From Ignavibacteriales bacterium (GTDB taxonomy: Bacteria > Bacteroidota > Ignavibacteria > Ignavibacteriales > Ignavibacteriaceae), in NCBI GenBank assembly GCA_003538625.1, contig DPRR01000045.1, forward strand, positions 384,397 through 438,411: a DNA stretch of 54,015 nt, given 5' to 3'. Every line of letters starts with the position of its first letter. The first letter of the stretch is position 1. The position numbers were made by a program, and so were the translations under genes. Positions 28,601 to 37,549 of this stretch are shown here, piece after piece. A model generated the notes under the pieces. It was not told the DNA's origin. It worked only from the letters and a program-made list of their open reading frames with translations, and ran no database searches.

Positions 28601-28804
28601 ATGATTCCGGTTGCACTTGCACTTGGAGAAGGTGCGGAATTCCGCGCTCCGATGGGTCAGGCTGTAATAGGAGGTTTGATTACTTCTACTTTGTTGACTT
28701 TATTTATTGTACCGGTTGTTTACTCAATGCTTGATGATCTTGGTAAATTTAGTTTCTCAGGATTCTTCAAAAAAATATTTTCTAAAAACAAAAAACAGAT
28801 CTGA
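25691..28804 (+). CDS. RND efflux pump, AcrB/MexB (HAE1) type
   Basis: A 1037-residue proton-driven RND transporter with the family opening SIRRPVFATMMIMSLIVLGL. Twelve membrane segments and two large periplasmic loops are present. TM4 carries the paired aspartates in LLIDDAIVVIENI needed for proton flow. The C-terminal half repeats the pattern (MGLVTKNGILLVDF), with the acidic residue replaced by the usual Lys-Asn. Substrates are probably drugs, dyes or lipids. It is the third gene of the operon, 35 bases after the adaptor. Confidence 0.94.
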   Translation: MKLADVSIRRPVFATMMIMSLIVLGLFSYLKLNVDLYPNVDIPFVVITTVLPGAGPEQIETDVTKIIEDAVNPVEGVDYIQSTSQENVSLVIIAFKLEINGKDAAQDVREKISAVRAKLPTDIEDPVIQRYDPASLPIMYLTVSGNMSARDITTFTKDVVKNRLENIPGVGSVDLVGGAEKEVQIEVDAAKLRAYNISIQDVIMNVGAQNVEIPGGNVIEGSRQLLVRTMGKYTDVKDFNKVIVATPNGKTIYLSDVAKVVDGVKEQTSLTRVNGKIAVGLNIIKQSGSNTVEVAHAVNKEIEKLQKEIPAGLTINLAQDNSIFIEESINDVLFDILYGGLLAVIVIYLFLANFRATVISGLALPTSIIASFILMFALNFTLNMMSLLALSLAVGLLIDDAIVVIENIYRHMSQGETPMEAAKSASEEIGLAVMATTFTIVAVFVPVAFMPGIVGRFFYEFGITISAAVLVSLFVAFTLTPMLASKWLHREDENLSPKGNILNRSLYYFNHFFEKLSAKYEKSLRWSLTHRKTIVFGAIGIFVGSFFIMGMLGSQFFPDSDQSQFNVVVNASPGSSLEQTSMICEKVENLLRQKPEVTIILTTIGSGNDPVTKANILVKLVKTRERKKSEKQIMSEIRNEMKYIPGASFSMLTQGGPGGAQKPVTLSVRGDDLAKLEKIADKVEAIVKSTPGAVDVENSLELSKPEIRINIDREKASDLAVNPYLIASTIRAMVDGNVATQFKEGDEQIDVRVRLKDNQRKNINDLSTLTVKSTKKIGGQDFLIPITDIANISQGVGPSKINRYARQKEIRVDANLDNRFLGVVLADIGKETAKLQLEGGYSINVIGQGQTQSESFGNILLSLMLAIVFVYIVLAAQFDSFIHPFSIMLALPMSIIGAVLMLLIFKSSVSVMSLIGIIMLMGLVTKNGILLVDFTNVLRERGMSRFDALVKAGPTRLRPILMTTFAMIFGMIPVALALGEGAEFRAPMGQAVIGGLITSTLLTLFIVPVVYSMLDDLGKFSFSGFFKKIFSKNKKQI

Positions 28805-28812
28805 GATTTGAT

Positions 28813-29112
28813 ATGAAACTTACATTTTTAGTATATCACGATATTCTTGACGATAGAGTTACAGAAACTTTAAAGGAACTTGAAATAGATTATTACACTC
28901 AATGGGAAGATGTAAAAGGTAAAGGGCATAAAACAGATGCACATCTTGGTAATCGTCCTTTCCCGGGATTTAATTTCGTTAGAATGATTGCATTTACCGA
29001 AGAAGATTTGCTTGAAAAACTTATCGTTAAGATAAAAGAATTGAACAAAATAGTTGAGAGGGACGATGATCAAATTCGATTCTTTCAAGTTCCGTTAGAA
29101 AGAATAATTTAG
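28813..29112 (+). CDS. small PII-like transporter-associated protein (PG0541 type)
   Basis: A 99-residue cytoplasmic protein beginning 8 bases after the RND pump stop, so it is co-transcribed. The beta-alpha-beta pattern and segments DILDDRVTETLKELEIDYYT and GKGHKTDAHLGNR resemble the PG0541 family, small PII-fold-like proteins coded beside RND pumps. A role sensing a ligand and modulating the pump is inference. Confidence 0.7.
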   Translation: MKLTFLVYHDILDDRVTETLKELEIDYYTQWEDVKGKGHKTDAHLGNRPFPGFNFVRMIAFTEEDLLEKLIVKIKELNKIVERDDDQIRFFQVPLERII

Positions 29113-29120
29113 TTTTTTAT

Positions 29121-29155
29121 AAAGTGATTAGTAATAAAATACTAATCACTTTTTG
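29121..29155 (+). terminator. rho-independent terminator of the RND operon
   Basis: AAAGTGATTAGTA and TACTAATCACTTTTT form a 13-bp stem with a short AT loop and a T tail just after the last gene of the operon. Confidence 0.85.
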
Positions 29156-29180
29156 GTTTCTACTAGTCAACTCTGTTTCT

Positions 29181-31832
29181 TTAAATATCAATCCAGTAAG
29201 AAAATTTAATTAAGAAAATATCATCAGATTCAGAATTAATTAAGTTTTTGAAATCATTTTTAAAATTAAACTCACCGGGGTTTTCAAAATTCATCCTGCT
29301 GTTTGTCCATGCAAAATAAAACACAGAACCAGGTAACACTTCCCACCTTAGTACTAAATTGCCTCTCAAAGATTTAAAGTTAAAATCAGGATTATTAAAA
29401 CTAAACATAGCCGCAGGACCACTTGCATCCGGATCTACGGAGTAGGTGTTAGACTGTGAATCATAATTTATCTGTGTATCATCATTACCATACTGTTTTA
29501 CATCAAGCGTTGGAGGATTTGTAATTTCTTTAAAGTTTTCATAATCACCAACTGCAAACAATGGTTGAATGTACAATTGCAAGCTGAGTGTAGGAGAAAA
29601 AATCCAATTTAATCTTATATTGGCAGATAATGTTGTTTGATCCAAATCAGAAAAAACATACCGTGTATTGTAAGAATTTACAGCATACATATCAGAAAAA
29701 TTTCCTACCCATTGATAGTATGTGGAGTAAAAATAATATTCCGGACCGAATGAAAAACTTATTTGCGAATTAGGTTTCCATTCAAATGTTATTCCGGCAT
29801 CAATTTCCTTACCCCCAATATCATTTTTCCAGTAAGATACATAAGGAGAAAAAATAATCTTCTCCCTGCTGTCTGTATATGCATTAATGTTAAACGAATA
29901 ATTTGCTGGCATATTTAGCTTTGGTCCGCCTCTGGTTAGTGTTTTAGAAACTGATTTAAAATTAAACGAAGTATTAAAATCAACAGACCAGTAGTTTAAG
30001 AACTGAGCGTATCCGTTAACAAAGAATCCCTCTCTTTCAATGTTATTTTCAAAATCAGATGTCCGGCTGTATGCAATATTAATATTTTTCTTTCTGAAAA
30101 CGGGATCCGGATCGTACCATCTGTATCCGGTTACGATATGACCGTTAATTCTATCAGCCAGCCACTGCGAACCAAGATCGTTATATTCAAATCCCGGAGA
30201 TGCTATGCCGATTGCTGTATTTAAATAAAAATTTCCTTTTTGTTTATTTAACATTACCCGGGAAAAATATCCTTCAATTGAAGTTCTGTTTGTATCAATT
30301 GGCATGTAAGTTTTATCAGGTCTTTGCATATATCTATAAGGTTGTTTTTGCAATCTGACAAGATAATCTTTTGAACCATTAACATAAGAACCAACCACAG
30401 AACCTGTAATCACATAAGTTTCATCTTCATCAAGAAATGTCCATCCATCCGCTCCAAAAGTGTATGCCTGATTGCTTAATCTGCTTTTAAGATTATTATT
30501 TTTTATATCTCTGTTAACGGACGTGAATATCATTCCAATAGCCTGTTTACCGGAATTAAATTCTTTTTGAGTTCTAAAAACTCCATAATGAGTAAGCGGT
30601 TCAACTTCTTCTTCAATCCTGCCACTATTCTTGGATTGAATGACAGCATAAGTTCGCTCTGTAACTGAGCTCAGGGCACCGATTGTCCAGGTTTCATCTA
30701 TTTTGCCTGTTAGTTTTGCAGCACCAAGAATTCTTGTTTCCGGCGGATAATCAACATATCCTGGTGTTGAAATATTACCTTGCGGTGCTCTGCCAATGCG
30801 TCTTGAATAAAATAATTCAGGTGTGCTAAAATTAAATCCCCAATTATTATTAGCGCCTCCCATCCCGAATGAAAAAATGTTTGAACCTTCAATAAAGAAA
30901 GGTCTCTTCTCATTATAAAAGGTTTCAAATGCAGAAAGGTTTACAACCGCAGGATCTACTTCTACCTGTCCAAAATCCGGATTGATGGTAGCATCAACAT
31001 TAAGGTTACTTCCCAGACTGAATTTAAGATCTGCACCGATTGAAGTAGCATATTGATTTGATTTATAGAATGGATCATTAGAATCGTGAACAAGGTACTG
31101 AGCTTTCTGAACGATGTATGGCAGAACTTCAAATCGTTGTTTTGGTTTTATGCCATCTAATCCAACCAGATCAGCAAATTTTGAAACGAAGCCGCTTTCT
31201 TTTTTTGGCACCATAACATAGAACGACATTTCGTGTCTGCGTTTAATATCCCGATTTATATTTATACCCCAAACCATTTTATCAGATTCTTTAAATCTTA
31301 ATTGGGTAAATGGAATTCTGATTTCAACATTCCATCCATTTTTATCGATAGTTGTTTTCTTTTCCCAGATTCCATCCCAGGAATTATCATCCCAACTGTC
31401 ATTAAATAATATACCATCACAAACAGAACCTCCTGCATTTACAGCAAAAAAGTACCCGGTTCTATCATCATTATAGGGATCAAGGTAAACCCAAAACCAA
31501 TCAGATTCTATCACATTATCCCTGCGCATAAGCGTTGCATCAATTGAGTCGGGATTTGAATCAAAAAATCTTCCGCTGAAATAAATATTATTATCATCAT
31601 AGGAAACCCAAACTTCAGATTTTTCTGAAGCCGGTTTACCTTCATCAGGATCTTTCTGAATAAATCTTGTTACCGGTGCATTTAAATAAACCGACTCATT
31701 CAGTAAACCATCAACAACCAGAGGATTTTCAATTCTATATGCGGTAACGGCTTGAGTGGAATCATTTTTTGCCAGACTATCGGCAATTAAAACTGTTATC
31801 AAACAAAAAATTATTAGGTAAAGTGTTCTCAT
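29181..31832 (-). CDS. DUF5916 outer-membrane protein with CBM9-like N-terminal domain
   Basis: An 883-residue exported protein. A signal peptide is followed by a CBM9-like beta-sandwich at residues about 30-210 (NPLVVDGLLNESVY, WVSYDDNNIYFSGRFFD, WNVEIRIPFTQLRF). The DUF5916 region (NEKRPFFIEGSNIFSFG, LFYSRRIGRAP) then leads to a long stretch of alternating beta strands ending in an aromatic strand, as in an outer-membrane barrel. Its function is not established; a role in uptake or binding of carbohydrates or peptides has been guessed for the family. Confidence 0.85.
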   Translation of the reverse strand: MRTLYLIIFCLITVLIADSLAKNDSTQAVTAYRIENPLVVDGLLNESVYLNAPVTRFIQKDPDEGKPASEKSEVWVSYDDNNIYFSGRFFDSNPDSIDATLMRRDNVIESDWFWVYLDPYNDDRTGYFFAVNAGGSVCDGILFNDSWDDNSWDGIWEKKTTIDKNGWNVEIRIPFTQLRFKESDKMVWGININRDIKRRHEMSFYVMVPKKESGFVSKFADLVGLDGIKPKQRFEVLPYIVQKAQYLVHDSNDPFYKSNQYATSIGADLKFSLGSNLNVDATINPDFGQVEVDPAVVNLSAFETFYNEKRPFFIEGSNIFSFGMGGANNNWGFNFSTPELFYSRRIGRAPQGNISTPGYVDYPPETRILGAAKLTGKIDETWTIGALSSVTERTYAVIQSKNSGRIEEEVEPLTHYGVFRTQKEFNSGKQAIGMIFTSVNRDIKNNNLKSRLSNQAYTFGADGWTFLDEDETYVITGSVVGSYVNGSKDYLVRLQKQPYRYMQRPDKTYMPIDTNRTSIEGYFSRVMLNKQKGNFYLNTAIGIASPGFEYNDLGSQWLADRINGHIVTGYRWYDPDPVFRKKNINIAYSRTSDFENNIEREGFFVNGYAQFLNYWSVDFNTSFNFKSVSKTLTRGGPKLNMPANYSFNINAYTDSREKIIFSPYVSYWKNDIGGKEIDAGITFEWKPNSQISFSFGPEYYFYSTYYQWVGNFSDMYAVNSYNTRYVFSDLDQTTLSANIRLNWIFSPTLSLQLYIQPLFAVGDYENFKEITNPPTLDVKQYGNDDTQINYDSQSNTYSVDPDASGPAAMFSFNNPDFNFKSLRGNLVLRWEVLPGSVFYFAWTNSRMNFENPGEFNFKNDFKNLINSESDDIFLIKFSYWIDI

Positions 31833-32068
31833 AAAATTTAAATTTATATTGAATGAATTTTCTAATTAGACCTCACAAATAATCAAAAAGTTGGGTCGAT
31901 AAAATTTAATTTAAATAACTTTTTTACTATTTGTTTTCAATACTAAATTAATTAAAGCTATTAGGATTAAACATTTTTAGAAGTGGTTAGGATGAATGAT
32001 GATCGGTCGATAAGAATTAATTCCGCCTGATAAATATTAAAACAAATTATCAGGCGGTAAAAATAAGC

Positions 32069-33145
32069 TTACTTTTTATTTATTTTGATTTTACCGGAAG
32101 CAGTATTGAGTTCAATTATAGAACCGCCGCCGTTCAATATAAATTTTTTAACTAAACTATCTTTATGAAAATCCACATTAGCTGCTTCAAAATCGGATTT
32201 GATTAATTTATCTGCTACTGATTCATTTAAATTTTTGCCGGTATAAACACTTGCTACAATGTTAACCTTTGCATTAGCAGGAATTACCAGATTTATTTCC
32301 CCGCTTGCAGTATTCAACTCACTTTTAGATTTTTCAGAAGGAGACAACTCCGCATAAATATTTCCACCTGCAGTATTAGCATCTATCGATCCAGATATAT
32401 TTTTTAAAGTAATATTTCCACCGGCAGTATTTGTTTCAACTTTACCAGTTGCACCATCCAAATTTACATTTCCGCCTGCTGTTGATAACTCGGCACTTCC
32501 TGTAACTTTTCCTACTGAAATATTTCCCCCAGCTGTCGATACTTCTCCGTTACCGCCAATATTTCCGATCGATATATTTCCACCTGCTGTTGAAACTTCT
32601 GTTTTACTTTTTACATCTTTAATAATAATATTACCGCCGCCAGTAGCTATTTCAGTTTCACCTGTTACATTTCCAACAGTAATATTTCCACCACCCGTTG
32701 ATATATTAAGTTTATCTCCAACATCATTTGTTATTACATTACCACCGCCAGTATTTATTTCTACAATACCATTTATATTTCCGTTTATAGAAATATTACC
32801 TGCTCCGCTGGAAACATCGGTACTCATATAAGCGGGAATTGATATCTCCAGAGTGAAATTATCAGAATCCCGTCCTTTAAAATCTACGACTACTTTATTT
32901 GTAAGCTGCTCAATTTTAATATCATTAATATCATCTTCATCAATATTAATGGCGTTAATATATGCCTGATCTTTTGACCAGATTGTTATATTAACATTTC
33001 CGTGTGTAGCAGATACTTCCAATTTATCACCCTTGGAAACATTAAAAGTTTTTTCTTTTTCTGAGGCCGCTGATAAACTCAAAAATCCTGTTATCAAAAA
33101 AAGCAGAATAGCCGGAATGATATTTTTTAATGTTAGATTCTTCAT
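32069..33145 (-). CDS. exported DUF4097-type beta-solenoid protein
   Basis: A 358-residue exported protein. After a signal peptide, a DUF4097-like region (residues 35-110) leads to about eight near-exact 18-residue repeats (about 115-265) of the form xxExxTxGGNIxxxxVxG; seven of eight carry the T(A/G)GGN core. This pattern predicts a right-handed beta-helix with a Gly-Gly-Asn turn stacked at each rung. It is the last gene of a sigma/anti-sigma operon, 1 base from the anti-sigma stop, so it may be the envelope output or sensor of that pathway; this is inferred. Confidence 0.8.
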   Translation of the reverse strand: MKNLTLKNIIPAILLFLITGFLSLSAASEKEKTFNVSKGDKLEVSATHGNVNITIWSKDQAYINAINIDEDDINDIKIEQLTNKVVVDFKGRDSDNFTLEISIPAYMSTDVSSGAGNISINGNINGIVEINTGGGNVITNDVGDKLNISTGGGNITVGNVTGETEIATGGGNIIIKDVKSKTEVSTAGGNISIGNIGGNGEVSTAGGNISVGKVTGSAELSTAGGNVNLDGATGKVETNTAGGNITLKNISGSIDANTAGGNIYAELSPSEKSKSELNTASGEINLVIPANAKVNIVASVYTGKNLNESVADKLIKSDFEAANVDFHKDSLVKKFILNGGGSIIELNTASGKIKINKK

Positions 33146-33146
33146 A

Positions 33147-34079
33147 CTAATACTCCTTAATAATATTTTTTACCTGAAATTTTACATAGTTATTTTGATC
33201 TGACTGCACTTTATCCCTCAATAAAGATAAATCATTGGCGCTTAGATTAAACCCTTTTTTTGCAGCTTCAACTAAATTATTTATTGCCTCAATTCTGATT
33301 CCTGAACTTGTGTCGTTAAGCAGAACATAAATCAATGTGCTTTTAATTTCATTATCAAACGGGATTATATTTAATGATTTTAGAGCTTCGAGTCTTACGC
33401 CGGGATTTTCATCATATTTAGAAACTATTATTAATGTCTTCTTTATTTCATCATCAAAACTTTTACTGTTAACGGCATTTATTACGTTTAAAGAATTTAA
33501 CCTGGTACCCGGATTTTGTTCATTAAGAACTGCCTGCGTTAGTATTTTCTGCAGGTTTGCATCGTTTACATTGCCCTTAAAATACCCGGGTTTCACAGCG
33601 TCAAAAGTAAATTCAACCTGTCCATCGGATGCCTCGGAATCAATAAAATTTATATTAGAAATTTTAAGATTATTGTTTAAAACAGAATTGTCGGTTGCAT
33701 TTTCTACATTTGAATTTTTAAAGATTTCATATCCTAAAAAAAGTCCGAGTATTAAAACCGCAGCCCCGCTAAACGCCAGACCAATCGGTTTAGATAAAAA
33801 GTAATACAATGGGTTACTTATTTTATTTGAATCAAGTAATTTGTTACGCTGTGCTCTTAATATTCCTCTTAGTTCAAGTCTTGATTCCATTAATAATTTT
33901 GGATCTAGTTGAGTCTCGTTATCATTAGAAACATCAGCAAATAGTTTTTTATATGATTCCAATTCCAGTTTACATTCATTACAGGAATCGATATGCTGTT
34001 CAAGCATACTTTTCTTATTTTCATCTAATTCATTGTAAAGATAAAACAGAATCATAGCTTTAAGATCATTATGTTTCAT
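33147..34079 (-). CDS. anti-sigma factor with zinc finger, TM helix and HEAT-like repeats
   Basis: A 310-residue membrane protein. The N-terminus holds a zf-HC2-type motif (H28 in EQHIDSC, then CNEC), the anti-sigma domain that holds an ECF sigma. One membrane helix follows (about residues 93-115). The outer part ends in three or more HEAT-like repeats (PGTRLNSLNVI, PGVRLEALKSL, SGIRIEAINNL), about 35 residues apart. It lies 21 bases after the sigma gene and immediately before the solenoid protein. Confidence 0.82.
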   Translation of the reverse strand: MKHNDLKAMILFYLYNELDENKKSMLEQHIDSCNECKLELESYKKLFADVSNDNETQLDPKLLMESRLELRGILRAQRNKLLDSNKISNPLYYFLSKPIGLAFSGAAVLILGLFLGYEIFKNSNVENATDNSVLNNNLKISNINFIDSEASDGQVEFTFDAVKPGYFKGNVNDANLQKILTQAVLNEQNPGTRLNSLNVINAVNSKSFDDEIKKTLIIVSKYDENPGVRLEALKSLNIIPFDNEIKSTLIYVLLNDTSSGIRIEAINNLVEAAKKGFNLSANDLSLLRDKVQSDQNNYVKFQVKNIIKEY

Positions 34080-34100
34080 AGGTTTTCCATCTTATAAAAT

Positions 34101-34664
34101 TCAGTAACTATTTGCTAATTGTATTTTTAATTTTCTTACAGCATCAAACAGATATTTTTTTATCGTGCCTTCTTTACAATTCATCAACTCGGCAATTTCA
34201 CGGATTTTATATCCTTCATAATGCTTAAGTAGAAAACTCATTTTTTGATTTGGCGATAATGTATTTAAAGCTTTATCTATCTTTTCACTTACCTCAGAAT
34301 TAACCATTAACTTTTCTGGAGATTGTTCATAATCTTCAGCCATTGTGTCTAAATAAACCGAATCATCGTCATCGTTCAATGAAATATGATTTTGTTTATT
34401 AAATTTTCTATCAAACGTTATGCAAGTGTTTGATACAATCCTGAAAAGCCAGGTGGAAAATTCACTTTTAAATTGAAAAGCTGATAATCCTTTGTACACC
34501 CGAATAAAAACTTCCTGATAAATATCCTTAGCATCATCTGAATTTCCTGTAAACTTTAATGCCATTCTTAAAACCATTTTGTCATAACGGTATATCAACT
34601 CTTCAAGAGCTAAAACATCTCCACTTTGAGCTTTAATAATTAATTCGTTATCGGTTAAGATCAT
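34101..34664 (-). CDS. ECF-type RNA polymerase sigma factor
   Basis: A 187-residue sigma-70 family protein with region 2 (LIYRYDKMVLRMALKFTGNSDDAKDIYQEVFIRVY begins near residue 22) and region 4 (LNTLSPNQKMSFLLKHYEGY, then a helix-turn-helix IREIAELMNCKEGTIKKYL). It lacks regions 1 and 3, as ECF factors do. It is the first gene of a three-gene operon with its anti-sigma factor and a beta-solenoid protein. Autoregulation is likely but no promoter motif was proven. Confidence 0.92.
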   Translation of the reverse strand: MILTDNELIIKAQSGDVLALEELIYRYDKMVLRMALKFTGNSDDAKDIYQEVFIRVYKGLSAFQFKSEFSTWLFRIVSNTCITFDRKFNKQNHISLNDDDDSVYLDTMAEDYEQSPEKLMVNSEVSEKIDKALNTLSPNQKMSFLLKHYEGYKIREIAELMNCKEGTIKKYLFDAVRKLKIQLANSY

Positions 34665-34779
34665 TATATTTTGATTTTAAGTATTTATTAGACTTAAATA
34701 TTTAGCAAAAGGTTGGTGGGTAAATTATTAATTATTAAATAAAAAGTTGATACGAATAAATGAGAAAGATGAAAAAAGA

Positions 34780-35499
34780 TCAATAAATTGATATAGAATA
34801 ATTCCGCAACTCTTTATCCAGTGTTTTTGCACCACCTGTAACATTATCCAATAAAAGCCAGAATTTTGCGCTATGATTAAGATGAACTGTATGAGCTAAT
34901 TCATGCAAAATTACATAATCTATCAGATGTTCAGGTAACCTCATTAAGTGTATACTTAAATTGATATTACGCATTTTTGAACAGCTTCCCCATCTTGATT
35001 TTATATTTTTAAGTGTGAGTTTATTAAAGCTAAATCCGGTTTTAGCAGCCAATACTTTTACTTTTTGTGGAAGATATTCATTGGCTTCAATTTTTAATGC
35101 TCGCTCTACTCCTTTCCGGATCGCATTCTGGATTTCTATTGAATTTGAATTTATTTCTTCGGGATAAACAACATTTATTTTACCGTTTGAAATTCTTACT
35201 GATATATTATTTCTTTTTTCAGATCTTAAAATAAGTTGATGATGTTTAGTACAATAACCTGAATTTTCATCAAATCTGGTTTGATTTGTTTCAACTCTTT
35301 TCATTTTATCAAGATGTTTTTTTATCCAATGCTTCCGTTCAGTTGCAATACGAATAGCACTATTATAACTCATTCCAACCGGCACGGAAACTCTGGCACC
35401 CATAAATGGTCTTACAGTAATATTTAAATGACGGGCTCTGTAACTGTGTTTGAACAGTACACTTCCAACGCCATCAATGTATATTAATTTTTCAGACAT
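34780..35499 (-). CDS. YgjP-type (DUF45/M48-like) zinc metallopeptidase
   Basis: A 239-residue cytoplasmic protein. The zinc motif HELAHTVHLNHS lies near residue 195, preceded by KSRWGSCSKMRNINLS, the signature of the YgjP/DUF45 family. Such proteins are often found near restriction or mobile genes, but their substrates are unknown. The gene is 280 bases from the HD-domain pseudogene on the same strand but shows no functional link to it. Confidence 0.85.
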   Translation of the reverse strand: MSEKLIYIDGVGSVLFKHSYRARHLNITVRPFMGARVSVPVGMSYNSAIRIATERKHWIKKHLDKMKRVETNQTRFDENSGYCTKHHQLILRSEKRNNISVRISNGKINVVYPEEINSNSIEIQNAIRKGVERALKIEANEYLPQKVKVLAAKTGFSFNKLTLKNIKSRWGSCSKMRNINLSIHLMRLPEHLIDYVILHELAHTVHLNHSAKFWLLLDNVTGGAKTLDKELRNYSISIY

Positions 35500-35539
35500 A
35501 TTTCAAAATCATAAGAGTGTTTAAAATTTTTATTAAGTA

Positions 35540-35965
35540 TCAGATAAGTCTTTTAAGTTCATTATAATATTTTACATAGTGAGCCAGCCGAAAATAATCT
35601 TTAGCTGTTGGATGGGCTATTCGTTTGATATCTAAATTATCCTCAAGGTCAGCAATCTTTACTTTAACGGCTATAGGATTTTCTTTAATCTTATCAATGT
35701 ATTTATGGTAAGGTTCTTTTTTATCGTGAGTTAATAAACTAACTGCGCCAAGTATATCCTGATTAAATCCTTCAGCTGCTAATTGCTCAATAGTCCAATT
35801 CGTATCTTCAACAACATCGTGTAATACAGCTGCAATCATTTCATTTTCCGTATTCATTTTCATCATCAATCATAACGGGTGTAAAATGTAGGGTTTATCC
35901 GCTTTGTCTAATTGACCTTTGTGTGCGTTTACTGCAATCGCGATTGCATTTTCAAGAAGTGACAT
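35540..35965 (-). pseudogene. HD-domain phosphohydrolase (RelA/SpoT HD-like), broken by an in-frame TGA
   Basis: Reading from ATG 35965 gives MSLLENAIAIAVNAHKGQ and then KPYILHPL, the usual N-terminus of small HD hydrolases related to the SpoT HD domain. The next codon is TGA (35870-35872), and the frame continues at once with LMMKMNTENEMIAAVLHDVVEDTNW through the HD motif to the normal end. Relatives have arginine where the TGA is, so one C-to-T change in CGA explains it. A TTG directly after the stop could restart a 109-residue product lacking the first metal-binding histidine. TGA ends other genes here, so it is not reassigned. Sequencing error is possible. Confidence 0.8.
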
Positions 35966-35988
35966 TAATTTAAACCATGTTAATGAAG

Positions 35989-37545
35989 TTAAAATGGAAA
36001 TTCTTCTTTATAATCAATATTCTGATCAAGTTTTTCTGTTGGTTTCTTTTCAGCAATTTGATGTACAAGATTACCTTCCACATAGATAGCTTTATAAGGG
36101 ATTGTCGGACAAGCATACTCACAAGCACCGCATCCGACACAATACTTATTTGTTACTTCCGGAATTTTTAAATTTCCTTTATAATCAACCATCATCACGG
36201 CTTTAGTAGGGCAATGCTCAGAGCAGGCTCCGCAAGCTGTGTTCTCAGTTTCTACAATACAATTTTCTTTAACAAAGTTTGCTTTACCAATTTGAATGTT
36301 TTTTTTCTGCTCTACTGTCACTGCAGAAATTGCGGAGGTTGGACAAACCTGACTGCATACAACACAATCATAATTACAAAAACTTGTTTTGTAATCCATA
36401 AAAGGTTGAAAGATGTTAAATATTCCGTATTCTGTAAGAGAAGGCTGCAAAACTTTTGTCGGGCATGCAGTGATACACAAATGACAGGCAGTACAATTAT
36501 TATTGAAATGGTCAATAGTATTAGAGCCTGGAGGAGAAACATAATTTGTTTTCTTTACTTCAACTTTGCTTTGCTTTTTAGGAATAATTTTAATTTGTGA
36601 AAATGCGGTTGATGATAATACAATGAAAAATTTTGATGTTCTTGATAAAAATTTTCTTCTTGATGCATCTGTGTTTTGTTGAGAAATATTATTTGTTGTA
36701 AATTGAAAATTAATCGAATCACTTGGGCAAATATCCGTACAATTGAAGCAAACAACACATCTACTGAAATCTATTGACTTAAAAACTTTTTCAATACATT
36801 CAGCTTTACAAACCCGTGCACATAAACCGCATCCTTCACAACTTGCTTTATCTATTTTAAGTTTGAAAATCGTAAACTTTGAAATTAAACCGAGCAAGGT
36901 TCCTACGGGACAAATAGTATTGCAATATAATCTTCCTCTTTTATATGACAGGTAAAGAACAATAGCTAAAAACAATAACGGAAACAACGCGGCAATTAAG
37001 TAAAATGCTTTTATTTCAATAGGATAAATAAAATAAATATTAAATTTTTCTAGAGTAAACGCAGCAAGATTATTTATGTAAACCAAAAGCGGGTTAAATA
37101 ATTGTGCAAAAATCCTCCCTGTATTGCTGTAAGGATCTATAAGGTTTACAAAGAATAAACTGCCTGATATTATCGATAAAATGACTAGTGCAAAAACAGA
37201 ATAACGCAGCCAAAAATATTCTTTTGTAAAAATAAATTTTTTCTTTCTGTTAATTTTTAGCGCTGCGTGTGAAGACAGATCCTGCAGTGTACCAAGAGGA
37301 CAAATAGTTGAACAGTAAACTCTTCCAAATAATAATGTTAAAACAAGAACAATAATAAATCCAATAGAAGTCGGAATTAGTAAATTAAAAAAGGTGATGG
37401 TAGATGGAATAAACTGAAGATAAGTTACATAATTAATAAATTTTGACGGGAGTATATTTGTTATATCAAGAAATACAATTGCAATTAGTAATAAAAATAT
37501 TACGGATACAACTTTTCTTATTTTTCTAAGATACGAAAACTTCAA
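35989..37545 (-). CDS. membrane polyferredoxin (NapH/YccM-like, multiple 4Fe-4S clusters)
   Basis: A 518-residue inner-membrane iron-sulfur protein. About five or six membrane helices fill residues 10-210, with two short CxxxCP motifs on the membrane part (CSTICPLGT, CNTICPVGT). A soluble part then carries many 4Fe-4S motifs (CEGCGLCARVC, CVVCFNCTDIC, CTACHLCITAC, CVVCSQVC, ACGACSEHC, CVGCGACEYAC). It may move electrons between quinol and periplasmic or cytoplasmic partners. The gene begins 4 bases after the DUF362 gene stop, so they form an operon. Confidence 0.88.
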   Translation of the reverse strand: MKFSYLRKIRKVVSVIFLLLIAIVFLDITNILPSKFINYVTYLQFIPSTITFFNLLIPTSIGFIIVLVLTLLFGRVYCSTICPLGTLQDLSSHAALKINRKKKFIFTKEYFWLRYSVFALVILSIISGSLFFVNLIDPYSNTGRIFAQLFNPLLVYINNLAAFTLEKFNIYFIYPIEIKAFYLIAALFPLLFLAIVLYLSYKRGRLYCNTICPVGTLLGLISKFTIFKLKIDKASCEGCGLCARVCKAECIEKVFKSIDFSRCVVCFNCTDICPSDSINFQFTTNNISQQNTDASRRKFLSRTSKFFIVLSSTAFSQIKIIPKKQSKVEVKKTNYVSPPGSNTIDHFNNNCTACHLCITACPTKVLQPSLTEYGIFNIFQPFMDYKTSFCNYDCVVCSQVCPTSAISAVTVEQKKNIQIGKANFVKENCIVETENTACGACSEHCPTKAVMMVDYKGNLKIPEVTNKYCVGCGACEYACPTIPYKAIYVEGNLVHQIAEKKPTEKLDQNIDYKEEFPF

Positions 37546-37549
37546 AGTG

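Noticed and set aside
33337..33804. 155-codon plus-strand frame across the anti-sigma gene
   Set aside because: It lies opposite a clear zinc-finger anti-sigma gene and has no start signal or family match.
35870..35872. TGA in the HD gene read as selenocysteine
   Set aside because: The site is arginine in the family, not a catalytic cysteine, and no SECIS-like hairpin was seen after it; a nonsense change is simpler.
36214..36600. 128-codon plus-strand frame in the polyferredoxin gene
   Set aside because: It arises from the antisense of cysteine-rich motifs and has no independent support.
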